Source: Sanghuangporus weigelae (taxonomy: Eukaryota > Basidiomycota > Agaricomycetes > Hymenochaetales > Hymenochaetaceae). Taken from it: 64,000 nucleotides of DNA. The position numbers were made by a program, and so were the translations under genes. Below, in pieces: positions 1 to 11,714 of the stretch; the stretch's first letter is position 1, and every line of letters begins with the position of its first letter. The stretch covers positions 1,302,001 through 1,366,000 of the forward strand of contig CP137321.1 in the NCBI GenBank assembly GCA_033182465.1, in the 5' to 3' direction. Below the pieces are notes generated by a model. The model was not told where the DNA came from, did no database searches, and saw nothing but the letters and a program-made list of their open reading frames with translations.

Positions 1-442
1 TGCAGGAGGTAGACTGAATACCTAGAGGGGCAGGACCACGGATTTTGGTTCTGATGGGTAGGATGGACATGTTACCGACCTGGCGGACATCAGGCAGCTC
101 ATTGAACGACGAGTGATAGGCCTAGTAAAAACATTAGTCAACGTTGCTATTCAAGCAATTTATTGAAATGCTCCCTTACTGGCATGATAGAGACTCTCTT
201 CAAGTTCAAGTTACTTTTGAGCAGGACCGACCGCAGCCCTCGTCTCGCTAAGGCTAGGCTAGGAAATGAAGTCACGTGTTACGAACGCGTCGCGTGTTTT
301 AGTTCCTGATGTCGGGTGCCGGTAGGTCGGTTGAGCAAAAAGCAGGAACCGATGACGTCCGAATTTAGCGGTGCGTCCTTTTCTCTCTCGCCACTTTCTA
401 TATCTTTCCTACCCTACGTAGTCTCAAGCATCCCCCCTCAAC
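1..442. other. Left-edge intergenic region
   Basis: No gene is supported here; reading frames are short and unlike any family I know. The last ~65 bases before the first gene (about 372-436) are rich in C and T, as is common just upstream of start codons in filamentous fungi. A palindromic CACGTG lies near 274. Any gene further left would be outside the window. Confidence 0.5.
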
Positions 443-3408
443 ATGGATGCGAATGGCGCTGATGAGAACGCGTCTCTCATCTCAAACAGGTCTTGTCATG
501 CCTCTCCAGACACTGTCACCAGTGAGTATCCTTTATCGTGGCGTTCAGAGCTTTCCAATTTATATGGCCCATATCGTAGAGCTGGTGAAGCGTCTTCGCG
601 CGCTTACTCTGAGGCTGATACCGGTAGAGGTTGAGATAAAGGAGCTTGTGTCGCCAACCAGCAGGGTTATTTCGCCACATGTCATACAAACCTATGAACA
701 ATCTGCTGGGGACTTTCAAGAAGCTGTATGTCCCCCCCTTGTGTTTCTTACGTGAAAATTTGTGTTACTCATAAGAAAGCTCTCAGCTTCCTTACTGCCT
801 GCTTCTGGCGCGACAGTCCTTCATGTGGGATGCGAACCATAATGCTGCAGACTATGATGAATTCTATGGCAGAGGTCGGTTCCGAATAACGCATACGTAA
901 TGCTATGCTCATAATGTATGTGCAGCCATTACTTGCGAGGTGATTGCAAGGCGCATCGTGCACAGGCTATCTCCAGAGCGCCTTACAACTGTTATGTCGA
1001 AGCGGTACCGGCATCTCGAGTGGGACGGAGATCAGAGCGAACTTCAAAGTGCTTTGGAACTAGCTATTGACACTCATTGGTCAGTGGTAGACTTATAATG
1101 TTGTAATTGCACCCTCTGATCTTTTCTTAGTACCATTTTCCTTTCTTCGACCGAGGCGCAGCACGGTAAGGAGTATTTACCTTCACCTACCACGATTTAC
1201 TGAATGTGTTTTTTTTTAGTTGTTAATTGTCTATGGAGAGGAGATTGGGTGCAAAAAAACAATAAACACCATGATATCGACTGTTTGTGATCAAGCATAT
1301 CTGTCATTCTTATTCTCATTGACGTTACGAATCGAAGATGTTCCATTTGAAGAGTCACGCGAGAAGCATTTTCGGGACCACCTTGATCCATCCCGTATAT
1401 CTGTACCACGGTATGGATCTCCGGGTCTTATTTGCGAAACCTACCTTATCTTTTCAAAGCTATCAGAACTTTTTCCGTCAATCGATTTGGCTTGTATTCC
1501 TTATCGTTTACTCTCAAGCAGGTCTGTACATTTGCTATCCTCTTGATCACTATTACTCAAATAAGCTTAGTGCGACAACCTCTTGAACGCTTAAATAGTG
1601 CGCATCAAGGTTTGGACGGTTGGGAGATGGTCCTCTATGTTTTCTCTCTATCATTCGCAACGGAAGGTAGGCTTATGCATTATATCCTGAATAAATTCTG
1701 ATGGTTTATTGTAGATATGTACAAGGCAAAGTTTTCTCCTGCTATGCTACAACTCTGCCCTGACCGACCATAGCTATATAAAATTCTTCGCTTTGTTACA
1801 TGGCGCGCATTTGGATTCTGGAGCGTGGTCTCTTTACTCACGGACGCTTTACTGACGACTGCCTTCGTTCTACGAATTGTTGGGATCTATCTTCCAGACA
1901 GTGATGGTAGATCGGACCTCTACCATTACCGTAGCTTCCAGGTGCTGTCTCATGTCGCACCGTTCATCTGGTATAATCTCCCATCATATACGTAAACTAA
2001 GACTGACGTCACTATTGGACAGGATGAGTGAGTCTGCGGCCTTTGTCTTTTACATACGGAAACATCAACGTTTTGAATCGTGCAGAATTGGTGACCGTAT
2101 TTGATGGCTACAAGTATGCATTCTGCTGAAATCTCGAGTCGTTGGTACTGACGTGTTTATTATTACAGATGGATCGGCACAATGCAAATATGTGTGGCCC
2201 GCATGCTTCAGGAGTCGGGCATTTTCTTCGCCGTAAGTACACTGTTCAAATAAACGAATAAGACATCTCATTCACCCTTTTGACACAAAGCTTCTGTCGG
2301 TCCTTACAATTGGTTTTGCGCAAGGCTTGTATGCCATTGACGCAGCCGACGGCGAGACAGACCATGGAGCTCTCGTCTTCAATGCCCTGATTCAAGCTTT
2401 ACTTCAGTAAGGGTCTAGAATACTGTTTCTGCTCCATTCTAAATGCAAGGATAGAGCTCCGGACTTTGAAAAGGACGTAACAAGGTATTGTGTCCGTTGC
2501 TGAAGAGCATATAGTTATGTTGACCTTGTCTCACATCTAGTGGAGGAAGTCTGGTGCTTTATTATATGTATGCTCGAGGTTAGCGTTGATGGTATCGTCA
2601 CTGATGATTTGCACAGGTGGAACTTTGTCACATCCGTCATCTTGCTGAACGTCTTGATTTCATTGTTCTCGTCTGCATACGATGATGTAAGCATACTTCA
2701 TACAAGCTAGAGTTGATTTGATTGAGCTCTTCACGTTCAGGTTGTGGATGATGCGGAAGCCCAATATCTTGCATACTTTGCTGGCAAGACAGTAGGTATG
2801 ATAAGGGCTCCTGACTCGTATGTTTATCCAGGTCAGTTCGTCTCACCGCCTAAAAAGAGTGAACCCATCTAACACGTATGTTTTTGAACGAACAGCTCCT
2901 TTCAATCTCATCGAGACTGTATTCATCGCGCCCCTCGAGTTCGTCGCTCTCCCCGCTCATCGCCAGTGATGCATCTAATCTCCTTACAGGCCATTTATCA
3001 GTACAAAGGCGTATGCGAATTACAACCGTCGGGTGATGCTAGTTATCTTCTTCATCCCTCTCCTCGTTATTGCATTCTGGGAGACAACATTGGATACAAA
3101 CACAAACCGATTCATGAAGAATTGGTTCAGCGCGGCAGATGAGGGAGAGGAAGATGACCCGACGATCCAGAATCCCGAAGTCAGTGAGTCTGACGGACTC
3201 AAAATATGTACAGTTTCTTTCGACGATCTCGTGAAAGAGTTTCCGGATGCTGCAGCTGTATGTCCATCTTCCCTCTAGTCCAGAACTCGTCGTTAATATC
3301 TCCTTGTGTTTGTAGAGCGCGGAAACGAGTATCTTGCGCGAAATCGCTGCGCTACGTGAACAGCTGGAGCTCTTAACACATAAGTTGGCAGTTGTTGGAA
3401 AGGAGTGA
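443..3408 (+). CDS. YVC1-type vacuolar TRP cation channel
   Basis: Probable TRP-family calcium/cation channel of the fungal vacuole (YVC1/TRPY1 family), which releases vacuolar Ca2+ on osmotic or mechanical stress. The gene is cut by roughly a dozen short introns. Diagnostic stretches in order are the N-terminal helical region (LRALTLRLIPVEVE), WDANHNAADYDEFYGR followed by CEVIARRIVHRLSPERL, VNCLWRGDWVQKNNKHHDID, the first membrane segments (QPLERLNSAHQGLDGWEM), the pore-side part (IGFAQGLYAIDAADGETDHG), PFNLIETVFIAPLEF, and a last hydrophobic helix (VMLVIFFIPLLVIAFWET). An acidic cytosolic tail ends in a short coiled coil (EIAALREQLELLTHKL). The start is the ATG behind a pyrimidine-rich leader. 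The first intron boundary is uncertain because the obvious GT-AG pair would give an intron under 30 nt. Its 3' end converges on the next gene about 140 bp away. Confidence 0.86.
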
Positions 3409-3548
3409 ATTAACGCGCTGTACCGTCGTTTTTCTGGGTAACTGTTTTCAATAACCATGTTGTTTTCAGATAAACCAGAATCTGTATAGCATATTTTATT
3501 GAACTCAAGGAATAGGTTATCTATATTAGACAACACCTAACAAGCATG

Positions 3549-5392
3549 TCATATTCCAAAGGACTGTTCTACACTACCTTTCTGAACAGTAGGCAGAGTA
3601 ACTCGGAACACCATGAACTGATTATCCACGTCCAAACCGCCATCGAATGATTGACCATTGAAGCGTCCTTGTGTGCTGAGGAAGTCATTGTCCGCCTGGT
3701 GAACAACATAGTTTTGGATCAGTCTGTAAGTAGTCAAAAAGGAGCTACTCACGACAGCGAACAAAAAGAAGTCATTTGGGAATTCCGGATCATTGCAAGG
3801 TGCGAGTGCGAGCGACTCCCATTTTGCGTCAATGAGAGTGCTATCTGCCGGTTTACCATTATGAAGTCCGAAACGTGCGAGATGCGTCGGGTTCAAGAAG
3901 TCCACGAAGGAGACGTACGTCGCCGGGGTAATGGTAGAGTTGAGAATTCCGTCGATTGCAATCGGGTTCGCAGGATCGTCAAACGCGCTGCCGTGGATGT
4001 CAGTCGCATTGCTGATATCAAAGAGATCGGCATGCTTATAAGCCGAATTGTTATCGTCTCCGCCATGACCATCTCCATCGCGAGAGAGCACGAGGAATAC
4101 GTCAGGGCTCACGTAGTGAACTTCACTTTGAGCGAATGTGCTTCCCTTGTCCGATTGCGGGAGAGGTACGACCCATTCGCCTACGAGAGGAGGGATGCGG
4201 TTGAACGTATTTGAAACGTCATAAGCCAAAAGACGAGTGAATCTGTTCGTCTTCTTTGATGTACCACCATCCTGCATAGTTGCACTTTGCAGAAGTGCAT
4301 ACAGCGTTCGCCCATCAGGTGAAACAGTCAGTCCCTCGAATCCTTTTCATTTTTTGAAATTTAGCAAACAAGATTAATGTTGAAAACATAAAGAGCACGA
4401 ACCTTGATTTCCTGCACGACCAGTATCAGGATCAGTGTCCGACGTGAAATTTAATGTCCCGTTGATAAATGGAAGGATGGCCTTCGGTGGCTGAATTGCC
4501 TGGAGGAGGTGGCCAGATGGAGCAAACCTATAGATGTAAGGGCCGTATTCATCACTCATCCAGAAGCTATGATCAGAATATCAGCAAGATCATATGAGGA
4601 GATAGACTACTACACACGTTCCGTCAGCATTGAGAACAAGGCCTTCACAGTCAACGGACAGGTGGTTGAAACTTTCTGAGGCGATAGGTAATTCGGGGAA
4701 GCCGAGGAAAGGCTGACGCACTCCAAGACCGTCTAGTCCAGTCGTCGGGACGTTGAACACGTCCCAATAAAGCAAAGTTCGCTTATATTGCAGCGCAAGT
4801 GTTTCCTGCGCATCAGTGAAGCTGAGACCTGCAGTCCCATAGTACGGACGTAGTGTGAAGTCAATCTCGTGTTGCCTGCCTTGATAATTGATAGTTCCGT
4901 CTCTAGTATTTGCAATTTTGTCAATAACTAGTATGAAAACAGTATTGCCGTGGCCTACATATTGAACCCACGGTCTGGCTGAACAACGAATGTACCAGAA
5001 AAGGTGCCATCGGAACGCTTGCGGAACGTATGCATCTTAAGAGCAATGGCACTACCTATTCCTCCGAGAGTATCTCCTTCAAGATGGTGTATGGGAATTC
5101 AGAAGCAACGATGTATTAATAAAAAGCAAGTTCACCAGTTGATTCCGTGAAGTTGGAGGGTATAAGACCGAAAGCCACCAAACCCTAACAAAATAAGAGC
5201 GCTCTGGTTGGATACGGTGGTTCTCCCACATCAAAGATAAAAATATACCTTATTGACGAAAGCTACTCCATTCAGTTCAGCGAATTCGAACAGCGTCGAA
5301 TTAGGCTCGGAAGATGTTGCGTCTCGACTGACCCGACTAGGAAAAGCTGCGGAGATCAGGAAGGCGGAGAAAAGGATGGTGTACCAGAGCAT
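3549..5392 (-). CDS. Secreted phytase-like esterase
   Basis: Secreted or wall-associated protein of the 'esterase-like activity of phytase' family (Pfam PF13449 type). The first exon encodes a hydrophobic signal peptide (MLWYTILFSAFLISAAF) followed by FEFAELNGVAFVNK. Family stretches follow: MSDEYGPYIYRFAPSGHLLQ, GFEGLTVSPDGRTLYALLQS, and a large last exon with RFTRLLAYDV, HYVSPDVFLVLSRDG and the region around DAKWESLALAP. These fit the propeller-like fold of the family. Several short introns interrupt the 5' half. The true substrate is unknown; the family name reflects distant similarity to phytases, and phytase activity cannot be inferred. Only 140 bp separate its stop from that of the convergent channel gene. 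Confidence 0.85.
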
Positions 5393-5733
5393 TGTTCCAC
5401 GCTGTCAGTCGAAGCCGAGAAAGCAGGATACTTATACCAACCAGCCATTGTATTTGCGAGCTCATCAAGGATCAACTTACGAATTATGTCACCTTCTCGC
5501 GAGAATTGTGCCGCTTATCAAGTAGGACAGTCCATGTTGTTTTTGCACACGTTCGTCTTCCTCATCATGCCGTCTCGATGCCGAGTGGAACTTTTCCCCT
5601 TGCGATCGGCGTCTTGAACGCAAAGCACGATAAATTTAGTGATAGAACGAGTAATACGTAAGTCTTGGCCAGCCATTCATTTCCAATCAGTGAGAAGCTG
5701 TATCGGTACATTGATATTATCCGGACGCACGAC

Positions 5734-6554
5734 TCATGCATACTCCATTCCGGTATCGTCTCTGTCACCAATCATACCCTCATTCTCCGTCTTGAGGTTG
5801 ATCAAGGTACTCATCGCTTTGCAGAAGAATGATCGCACTTCGTTCATTTCCATTGCGGATACTCCAGTCATCTGCTCGGCTTATCGTCGGGGCAGGCCAG
5901 TTTATGAGAAGGTTCGAGTCTCTCACCTTCAAAGATGTAGGATTGAGCCTCATTAGCGTATCCCGAATTTTTGACTGTCGTGCTTCTCGTAAGTCCTTCA
6001 GTATTGTTCGTATCTTGTCTGGCTGATCAAGGTCGTCAGATGCTCTGAAACGAAGGTATCAGCTAGGTTATAAAAAATGTAAGTGACGGCTTACACGTCC
6101 AGGAGTACCTTGGCAATTTCTGCGTATCGGAAAGGGAAACTTGAGAACTCTTCTTTGAATCTCTCATCTGTCTCCTCTGTAAGCCTATTTTGAAGAGATT
6201 CTACAAGAGAGTAGATCAGTTCGGAGCAGACATGCTGTTTAGGGGAACGACTAGAGACGCACCGACATTAAGCCAGTCAGGAGGGACGATGTTACATTTT
6301 TTCTTGAGCTTCAAGTTGACCGCCACCCACAGCGGAACGCGAGTTATGCGGCCACCAATGAAGGGGCCGTATAGACCCTAGTTATCCCAGCGCTTCAGAT
6401 CACAGCACGGCGCTGTGCTGATGCTCACACGTACCGTGATGAATTGGATTTTGTCCATCTTAACCACAGGAAATATTTCTACTAGTTCTTCCGACGCAAT
6501 AAACTCGAGTTCAGTAGGGAACACTTGGGTCCGCAGCTGATTCGGAAGTGCCAT
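5734..6554 (-). CDS. PSF2: GINS complex subunit PSF2
   Basis: Subunit of the GINS tetramer, which joins Cdc45 and MCM to form the replicative helicase. The protein begins MALPNQLRTQVFPTELEFIA and continues EELVEIFPVVKMDKIQFIT. A GPY-x-PPMKGPF-type stretch, VPLWVAVNLKLKKKCNIVPP and DW mark the A-domain. Then come FPFRYAEIAKVLLD, the DQPDKIRTILKDLREARQSK helix and the C-terminal helix MEMNEVRSFFCKAMSTLINL, ending DDTGMEYA. Order and length are those of PSF2. At least four introns are present; one separates LNPTSLK from MTGVSAMEMNEV, and reading through it gives a false tail. The upstream region carries cell-cycle-like motifs, annotated separately. Confidence 0.92.
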
Positions 6555-6611
6555 CGATTGTCTTACAGTTAAGCTTTAACAGGCCTCGTTCTTCCCTGGT
6601 GATGTTGAGTT

Positions 6612-6639
6612 GAAAAGCGAGATGCGAAAAGCGAGATGC
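6612..6639. repeat. Tandem 14-bp repeat in the PSF2 upstream region
   Basis: Two perfect head-to-tail copies of GAAAAGCGAGATGC. The junction creates GCGAAAA, which resembles the core of E2F/SBF-type G1/S sites (GCGAAA / CACGAAA). It lies about 60-85 bp upstream of the PSF2 start codon. Confidence 0.6.
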
Positions 6640-6664
6640 GATACGCACTCGAAGTACGTAAGCA

Positions 6665-6670
6665 ACGCGT
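6665..6670. promoter_or_regulatory. MCB-like ACGCGT site upstream of PSF2
   Basis: The palindrome ACGCGT is the MluI cell-cycle box bound by MBF in fungi and found upstream of DNA-replication genes. It sits ~110 bp upstream of the PSF2 start. Functional use is inferred; a 6-bp site also occurs by chance. Confidence 0.4.
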
Positions 6671-6809
6671 CAAGTAACATCATGTGCTTTCTGTCACAAC
6701 TTTTCCATCAAACCAATTCTCTGTCGAGACTGTCTATTGAGAAAACCCTATCTACATGATGATGCTAATACTCAAAGAAATGATAGATTGAGAAGCGCGA
6801 AAACGTGCG

Positions 6810-9794
6810 TTACATTATCCAGCCCTTCTTCTTGCCGAAGCGGAAAACGTCGCCAGCACTCTTCATTTCTTTTACGTCCTTTTCGACAGCATACGCGACT
6901 CCAGCATTTCTTGACGTTTTGTAAGTTTTTGCTCCGACGCTCCGAGCTATCGTTGCGACGGACAGTCCAAGCACGCGCTCCATTTCTATGAGGCACTCGT
7001 GAGCACGTCTGTCGGCTTCCATAATAGCCAGTTGCGCGCCGCCTTGTACATTGTTGCGGTTGTGCTTAGGGATAGCTCGTGATGAAACGCGAAGGTGCTT
7101 GTAGTTGATTAACTTGTCCGCAAGATAGTGGATCCACTAGCAACAGACCGACGTCAATAACGTTCTCCGACTCGATGGAATACTCACCATCACGTTGGTA
7201 AAGGGTCTGAATGAGGACCAATCCTCTCTGATATGCTTCCTCATCATGCGATAGATGTCGTACTGGTAGTCACCCTTCCCTTCGAATATTTCCTCGTCAA
7301 GAGGAGTCCAGAACGAATCACCGTGGCCATGGTCTATTCGAGAAAGTCCAAGGTCAATTATGGTTGACTGCACACCATGCCATGGATCATCTAACATGAC
7401 CTTGCCGAAGGATCCAGGAACCATAATATGCGATGATTTCATGGTGCTTCGCACGAGTATTTGGCCCCAATGTAAGTCACGATGCTATATGAGTCATTCA
7501 ATGAGCGATTGAGCCTTGAAATGGGGTGATGTACCTTACCTCGAAACGAACAAGCTCCTCGGCATTACGAAGGCTGCGCACAACCTGCCAAAAGATGCTA
7601 CAAGCCTGTCGCCAGCCACTACCACCCATTAGATCGAGAGACTTGAATGAGAAGTTTTCCAAATCGGGACCACCATTCGGCAGTATGATAATCGCGTACG
7701 TTTGCTTTGGAGTGAAGTGATCTAATGGAAGTGTTCAGACCATTATTGTCACCAGCAAACACATAAGATCTTACCCGGTCGGACGCTTTCCGAACCCTTT
7801 GTTGAACGATATTTGTCCCAGAGTCCCAGCAATGATTGAGGGTAGGAACCTTGCACGACATGCGCCTTAAGTAGCTTGATAAACCCCTTGCAGATCTCCC
7901 CCATGGCCCTTGTCACGACGACTTCCTTCAAAACATCTTGCACTTCGCTCACAGGTGGTGAGTCCCATTCGGCCGTCCAGGTGTCGGAAACATCATTCTC
8001 TTCGTCAAATAAGGGTATAATTTTGAGGACTACATTTCCGATTCCAAATACTTCCGAATAGGACGCTTCTCCTACTTTCTGGTATGAGTCGAAAGAAACA
8101 CAACTTCCAGATCTGTCGGGTAGAATCGAATGCCCAGAAAAACCGATGATCGGGTCTGCGGGAAACGTTTCTATGAAACTCGCAAAATCGAATATGGCAA
8201 GCTGTCCACATTCGGAAAGAAGAGGGCGTAGGAACGAAGGTATTCTTGGTCTCCGGGAAATATCCGTAGGAAGAAGCCCAGCGTCGAGTATTGTTGTAGG
8301 AGCATCCGCGGTGGTAGCAGACGACTTGTCTGATGATGTCGTCGAAGGCTTCGTTGTCTTTGCGAGCTGAAGATCCGCAATATGCAGCGCCAGCTCAAGT
8401 TCTTCGTCCATAGAAAGTGACAAGTCATCGTCTGATATCGTGGTTAATTGTGGGGATGCACTCAGTCTGATATCGCGTTGCTGGGGATACATCGAATCTG
8501 GACGCGACGAATTTTTTGGAATGATCTGACGAGGTCGTGGACGAGAGTCATCGATATCTGGTTCGGGAGACGTGATGTGACAACGAGTTTTCTTGATCTC
8601 CTTGGTGGCTGCTGAAGGAAGCTTCTTTGCATGTTTATCTGATCGATCGACGCGAGAGCTTTCTGCGGCGCATTGGAAAGGAAGGAAGGATTCAGAGGCG
8701 TGTGCTTCATCGACCGCGTGCGATGCCACTGGAAGCGAGGATGTCGATGTCTGCATCGTTGCAGTTTTAGGATCACGTTTCCGAGAAGTATGGATACTGG
8801 ATATGTGTTCAGACTCTATCGTCCGAGTCTCCTTTCTCTTCGATTCTTTATCAGTATTCGAGTCCGGGGAGTCCGGATCTGAATCGGTTAAGATGATAGC
8901 CTGGACAGCTCTTCTCGAAGATTTCGGTTTGCGTGGCAAATCCAGTTCTGACTTGTCTGGAGACTCTTCTTTCGGGGCGGGCACCACGTTTCGAACGGGA
9001 TTTCTGCCTTTGGGCAAGACAATCTTCTCTTCAGAGTACTTGAGAGTCTGTTTGACCTTCCTGAATCCGGTCCCAGAGACAGGAAGATATTCGTCGTTAT
9101 CGTCCTCGTCCTCGTCCTCGTCTGATACGTATTTGGCGTAGCTTTTCACGGCCGTAGGTCTTCGAGTTCGTCTGACTGGCTTCGAGTCTACGGCATTGGC
9201 TTGCACGTTCTTCGTCACCCGGCATTCCTTGTCAAGCTGATTTCCCGAATCGTCAAGCACGATAATATCGATGTCCACGCAAGAAGGAATCGTTGAACCC
9301 ATCTGTGCTCCAAGCAGAATTGCCTTGCCATTACCAGCTCGCACCTTGTGAGTCCTTGGTGACATAGCAGGAGATTTGGGAACGTTCAAAGGACGAGATC
9401 CTAGCGGTTTACGGATCGGCACATCCTTTGTGGAAACCTTCCTTCCGTTGTGTTTCTTGGGAATCGATGCTCCTCCTGAGCGTTGAGCTACCTTGCCGCT
9501 TGCCGATCTAGGTTTGGGTGCCTGCTTCCTCGAACGCTCGAATATGTCTCCGGAATATTCCTTGTTGTGATATTGAATCGGTCCATCTTCTTCACTTGCG
9601 CACGAAATCGTGAATACATCGGGATCGAACCGCTGGTCATCTGAGACTGCCACAACCCTTTGTGCACGTCGGCCATATGATGCCACCTTTTTTGTTCTTG
9701 AATAGTACATGGGATAGAAATTGATGCGGCAGTACGAACCGTCTTGAGCGGATAGTGGCGTTATTGCCACTGCGCTTGGACTTGTGAAAATCAC
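6810..9794 (-). CDS. Haspin-family protein kinase
   Basis: Haspin, the atypical kinase that phosphorylates histone H3 Thr3 and recruits the chromosomal passenger complex. A long N-terminal region (~550 residues) is disordered, basic and acidic by turns, with an Asp/Glu run (SDEDEDEDDNDEY) and many Ser/Pro sites. The kinase part starts near SYQKVGEASYSEVFGIG with the lysine in VVLKIIPL. It continues through YAIIILPNGGPDLE, the catalytic loop HRDLHWGQILV, the activation segment STIIDLGLSRID in place of DFG, and the haspin signature GDYQYDIYRMMR. The C-terminal lobe ends KKKGWIM. Three or more short introns cut the kinase half. An alternative ATG (MYYSRTKKVASYGRR) lies ~85 nt downstream of the first. 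In the catalytic loop, the usual Asn is Gln. Confidence 0.88.
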
Positions 9795-10122
9795 AAGTAG
9801 ACCAAATCGCGTTCGTCGCGTTGCAACGATCGATCGAATTCAACAACTATTCACGTGACGCTTCCCCACCCATTTTCGGGCATTTATATTTTAAAAAGGA
9901 AAGCGCAAAAATAAATTTAATAGTTTCCTTTGGAAAAGATAATGATTTACTTTTCATGCACTACATTATCGAGGAGCACATGGTATATGATGATAACCAA
10001 ACGGTCTCAGACCCTCAGGAAAAAAAGTCGACGGCTTGCATCAAACCTGGTATAATACCTAAATCTCGCTTGATATGGCGACCATAGCAAGCCACATCCA
10101 GCATGGATTGCTGAAATTTCTT
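9795..10122. promoter_or_regulatory. Haspin upstream region
   Basis: AT-rich gap between the haspin start and the stop of the CAP gene, both on the minus strand. It holds a CACGTGAC E-box-type palindrome near 9853 and AT-rich runs. No coding sequence is supported. Confidence 0.4.
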
Positions 10123-11142
10123 TCAGGCCTGGACATTTTCACTGTAATCGAAGAAAGATTAAACACAAAGTCTAGGTCACGGGGAACTGTCCACGTACGC
10201 GAATTGACCAATGACATTCCCTGGAGGATTATACTCGCAGACATAGAAGGATGCTTTCCCGTAGCTCGCATCAAATATGCCGTCGCACAATGCAAGAGCA
10301 CATCCAAGTTCTGTGGTCGATTTCCACACCATCTGCGTGAAGTGAGAGTATGTGGGATTGGAAGAGTCGTAATCGGCTATGTCGTATAATTTGGTCAGGC
10401 TCATACATGATCATTTAAAAATCGACGAGTAGCGACTTACAAGCTTCCGCTGCCCAAGCGCTGACTGCGTTCGAAGGACCAACATTACCTGTCCCAGCAT
10501 ACAAGTTCTCGCCGTATTGACCACCAGAATGCTCGAAAACGCATCCGTTAGCCCAAGACTGGGCGGCAGAAGCCAGTGTGTCCGACCACGTTAGAGCAGA
10601 TGCTCCATGCTGTTGTCTCAGTGTGTTATGACCATCCAGCCAAGCTTGCTTGTCGGCATCCGTTGTGGAAGAGGTCGGACCGGTTGCAGACGCCTCACCC
10701 GAAGAAAATGTAGCGGTTTCTGGCAAGACCACGGGTTGTGCTGAGACGCTCGTCTCAGAAGAAATCTCTGAGCTTGCCGTGGAAGATACGGAAATGGATG
10801 TCCCTATCGTAGACGAAACTCCTTGTTCTGAAGAACTGGTGGGAGCAGAATCGACCGTAGAGGAGCTAGGAGATGCAAATGTGGAAGATACCATGCTCGG
10901 AACGGACGGAATGACAGATATGCTGCTCGAAGGGCTGCCACATCTTGAGACTGGGCATCCGCAAACAGGGTAAGCCTTCCTTCAAACCTCAAAATCAGCT
11001 AATAGGAATACTTGCAAGACGTGGCATTAGTTCTGTGATGGTTTGCCCATCGGCCTTGCCAGTTGCGTGCATGGTAGGGTGCTGCATTTATGGACTGGGC
11101 GTGAATCAGAATGAAGATCACAGAAACAACCGACAGCATCAT
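10123..11142 (-). CDS. Secreted CAP/PR-1 (SCP) domain protein
   Basis: Secreted member of the CAP superfamily (PR-1, SCP/TAPS; Pry-like in yeast), whose fungal members bind sterols and fatty acids. The start MMLSVVSVIFILIHAQSINA is a signal peptide. A Ser/Thr/Val-rich linker of about 90 residues follows, then the CAP domain: WLDGHNTLRQQHGASALTWS, SWANGCVFEHSGGQYGENLY, DSSNPTYSHFTQMVWKSTT and YVCEYNPPGNVIGQF. CAP-cavity His and Glu residues are present (HNTLR, GENLY, SHFTQMVW). I place the end at 10123 rather than 10177. A GTACGT donor directly after GNVIGQF and an acceptor near 10141 give the usual family ending, QFAENVQA. Reading through the donor gives an unlikely tail. Confidence 0.87.
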
Positions 11143-11281
11143 CTTGTTGGTTTAACAAATGAATGGAAGAGAAAACGAGAGTGAGACTACTTGACGTGCA
11201 AGCAGCTAGAGGTCGTCCAAGCTGGAGAGAAACAGAGGAACTGAGGAACTGAAATACTGCGGAACGGAAGAGACAGAAATC

Positions 11282-11288
11282 TTATATA
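11282..11288 (-). promoter_or_regulatory. TATA-like box for the CAP gene
   Basis: TATATAA on the minus strand, ~140 bp upstream of the CAP start codon. The position is plausible for a secreted, regulated gene with a leader of about 100 nt. Confidence 0.45.
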
Positions 11289-11714
11289 AAATGTCATTAC
11301 TAGACTAGAAGATATTAGTATACAAGCTCATGATGGAGAGCGATCCTCGAGGGCGAGAAAAGCATAGCAACGAATTTATGTGCGTAATTTGGGGCCTTGA
11401 ACGTCCATATGCGATAGGAAACTGCGCCGAGGTTTTATCGATTTGAATCGGTTCAACTGAAGTCCGAGACCAAGAAAACCTCGAGGACGAGAAACGTGCC
11501 AGTCCAGTGATTTTGAGCATCGTTTGCGTGAAGACGAGTAAGCTGCTGAGCGCAAGCAAGATGATCATCGACGGCCGGCCACGCGCGGCAAATTCATGTG
11601 ACGTGACGTGACGAGACGTAAAGTAAAGTCGTGGCGTGGACGAAACACAAATCAGCTCCTAGTTGCATGCACCAACCGCCATCTCTGGTCCCCTGGATAT
11701 ACTGCGCAATATCG
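11289..11714. promoter_or_regulatory. Shared divergent upstream region, CAP and AIR-like genes
   Basis: With the TATA-like box this forms a ~570 bp divergent spacer. No conserved reading frame is seen. Short direct repeats of CGTGACGTGACGAGACG type occur near 11597-11616, just 5' of the AIR-like gene. Confidence 0.4.

Noticed and set aside
3651-4214. 187-residue plus-strand frame
   Set aside because: Antisense to the long last exon of the phytase-like gene, which has clear family features.
5905-5930. GGTTCGAGTCT, like a tRNA B box
   Set aside because: It lies inside a PSF2 intron and I find no matching acceptor or anticodon stem around it.
8593-9141. 182-residue open frame on the plus strand within haspin
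   Set aside because: It is antisense to the disordered haspin N-terminus and mirrors its Ser/Asp composition; no family features.
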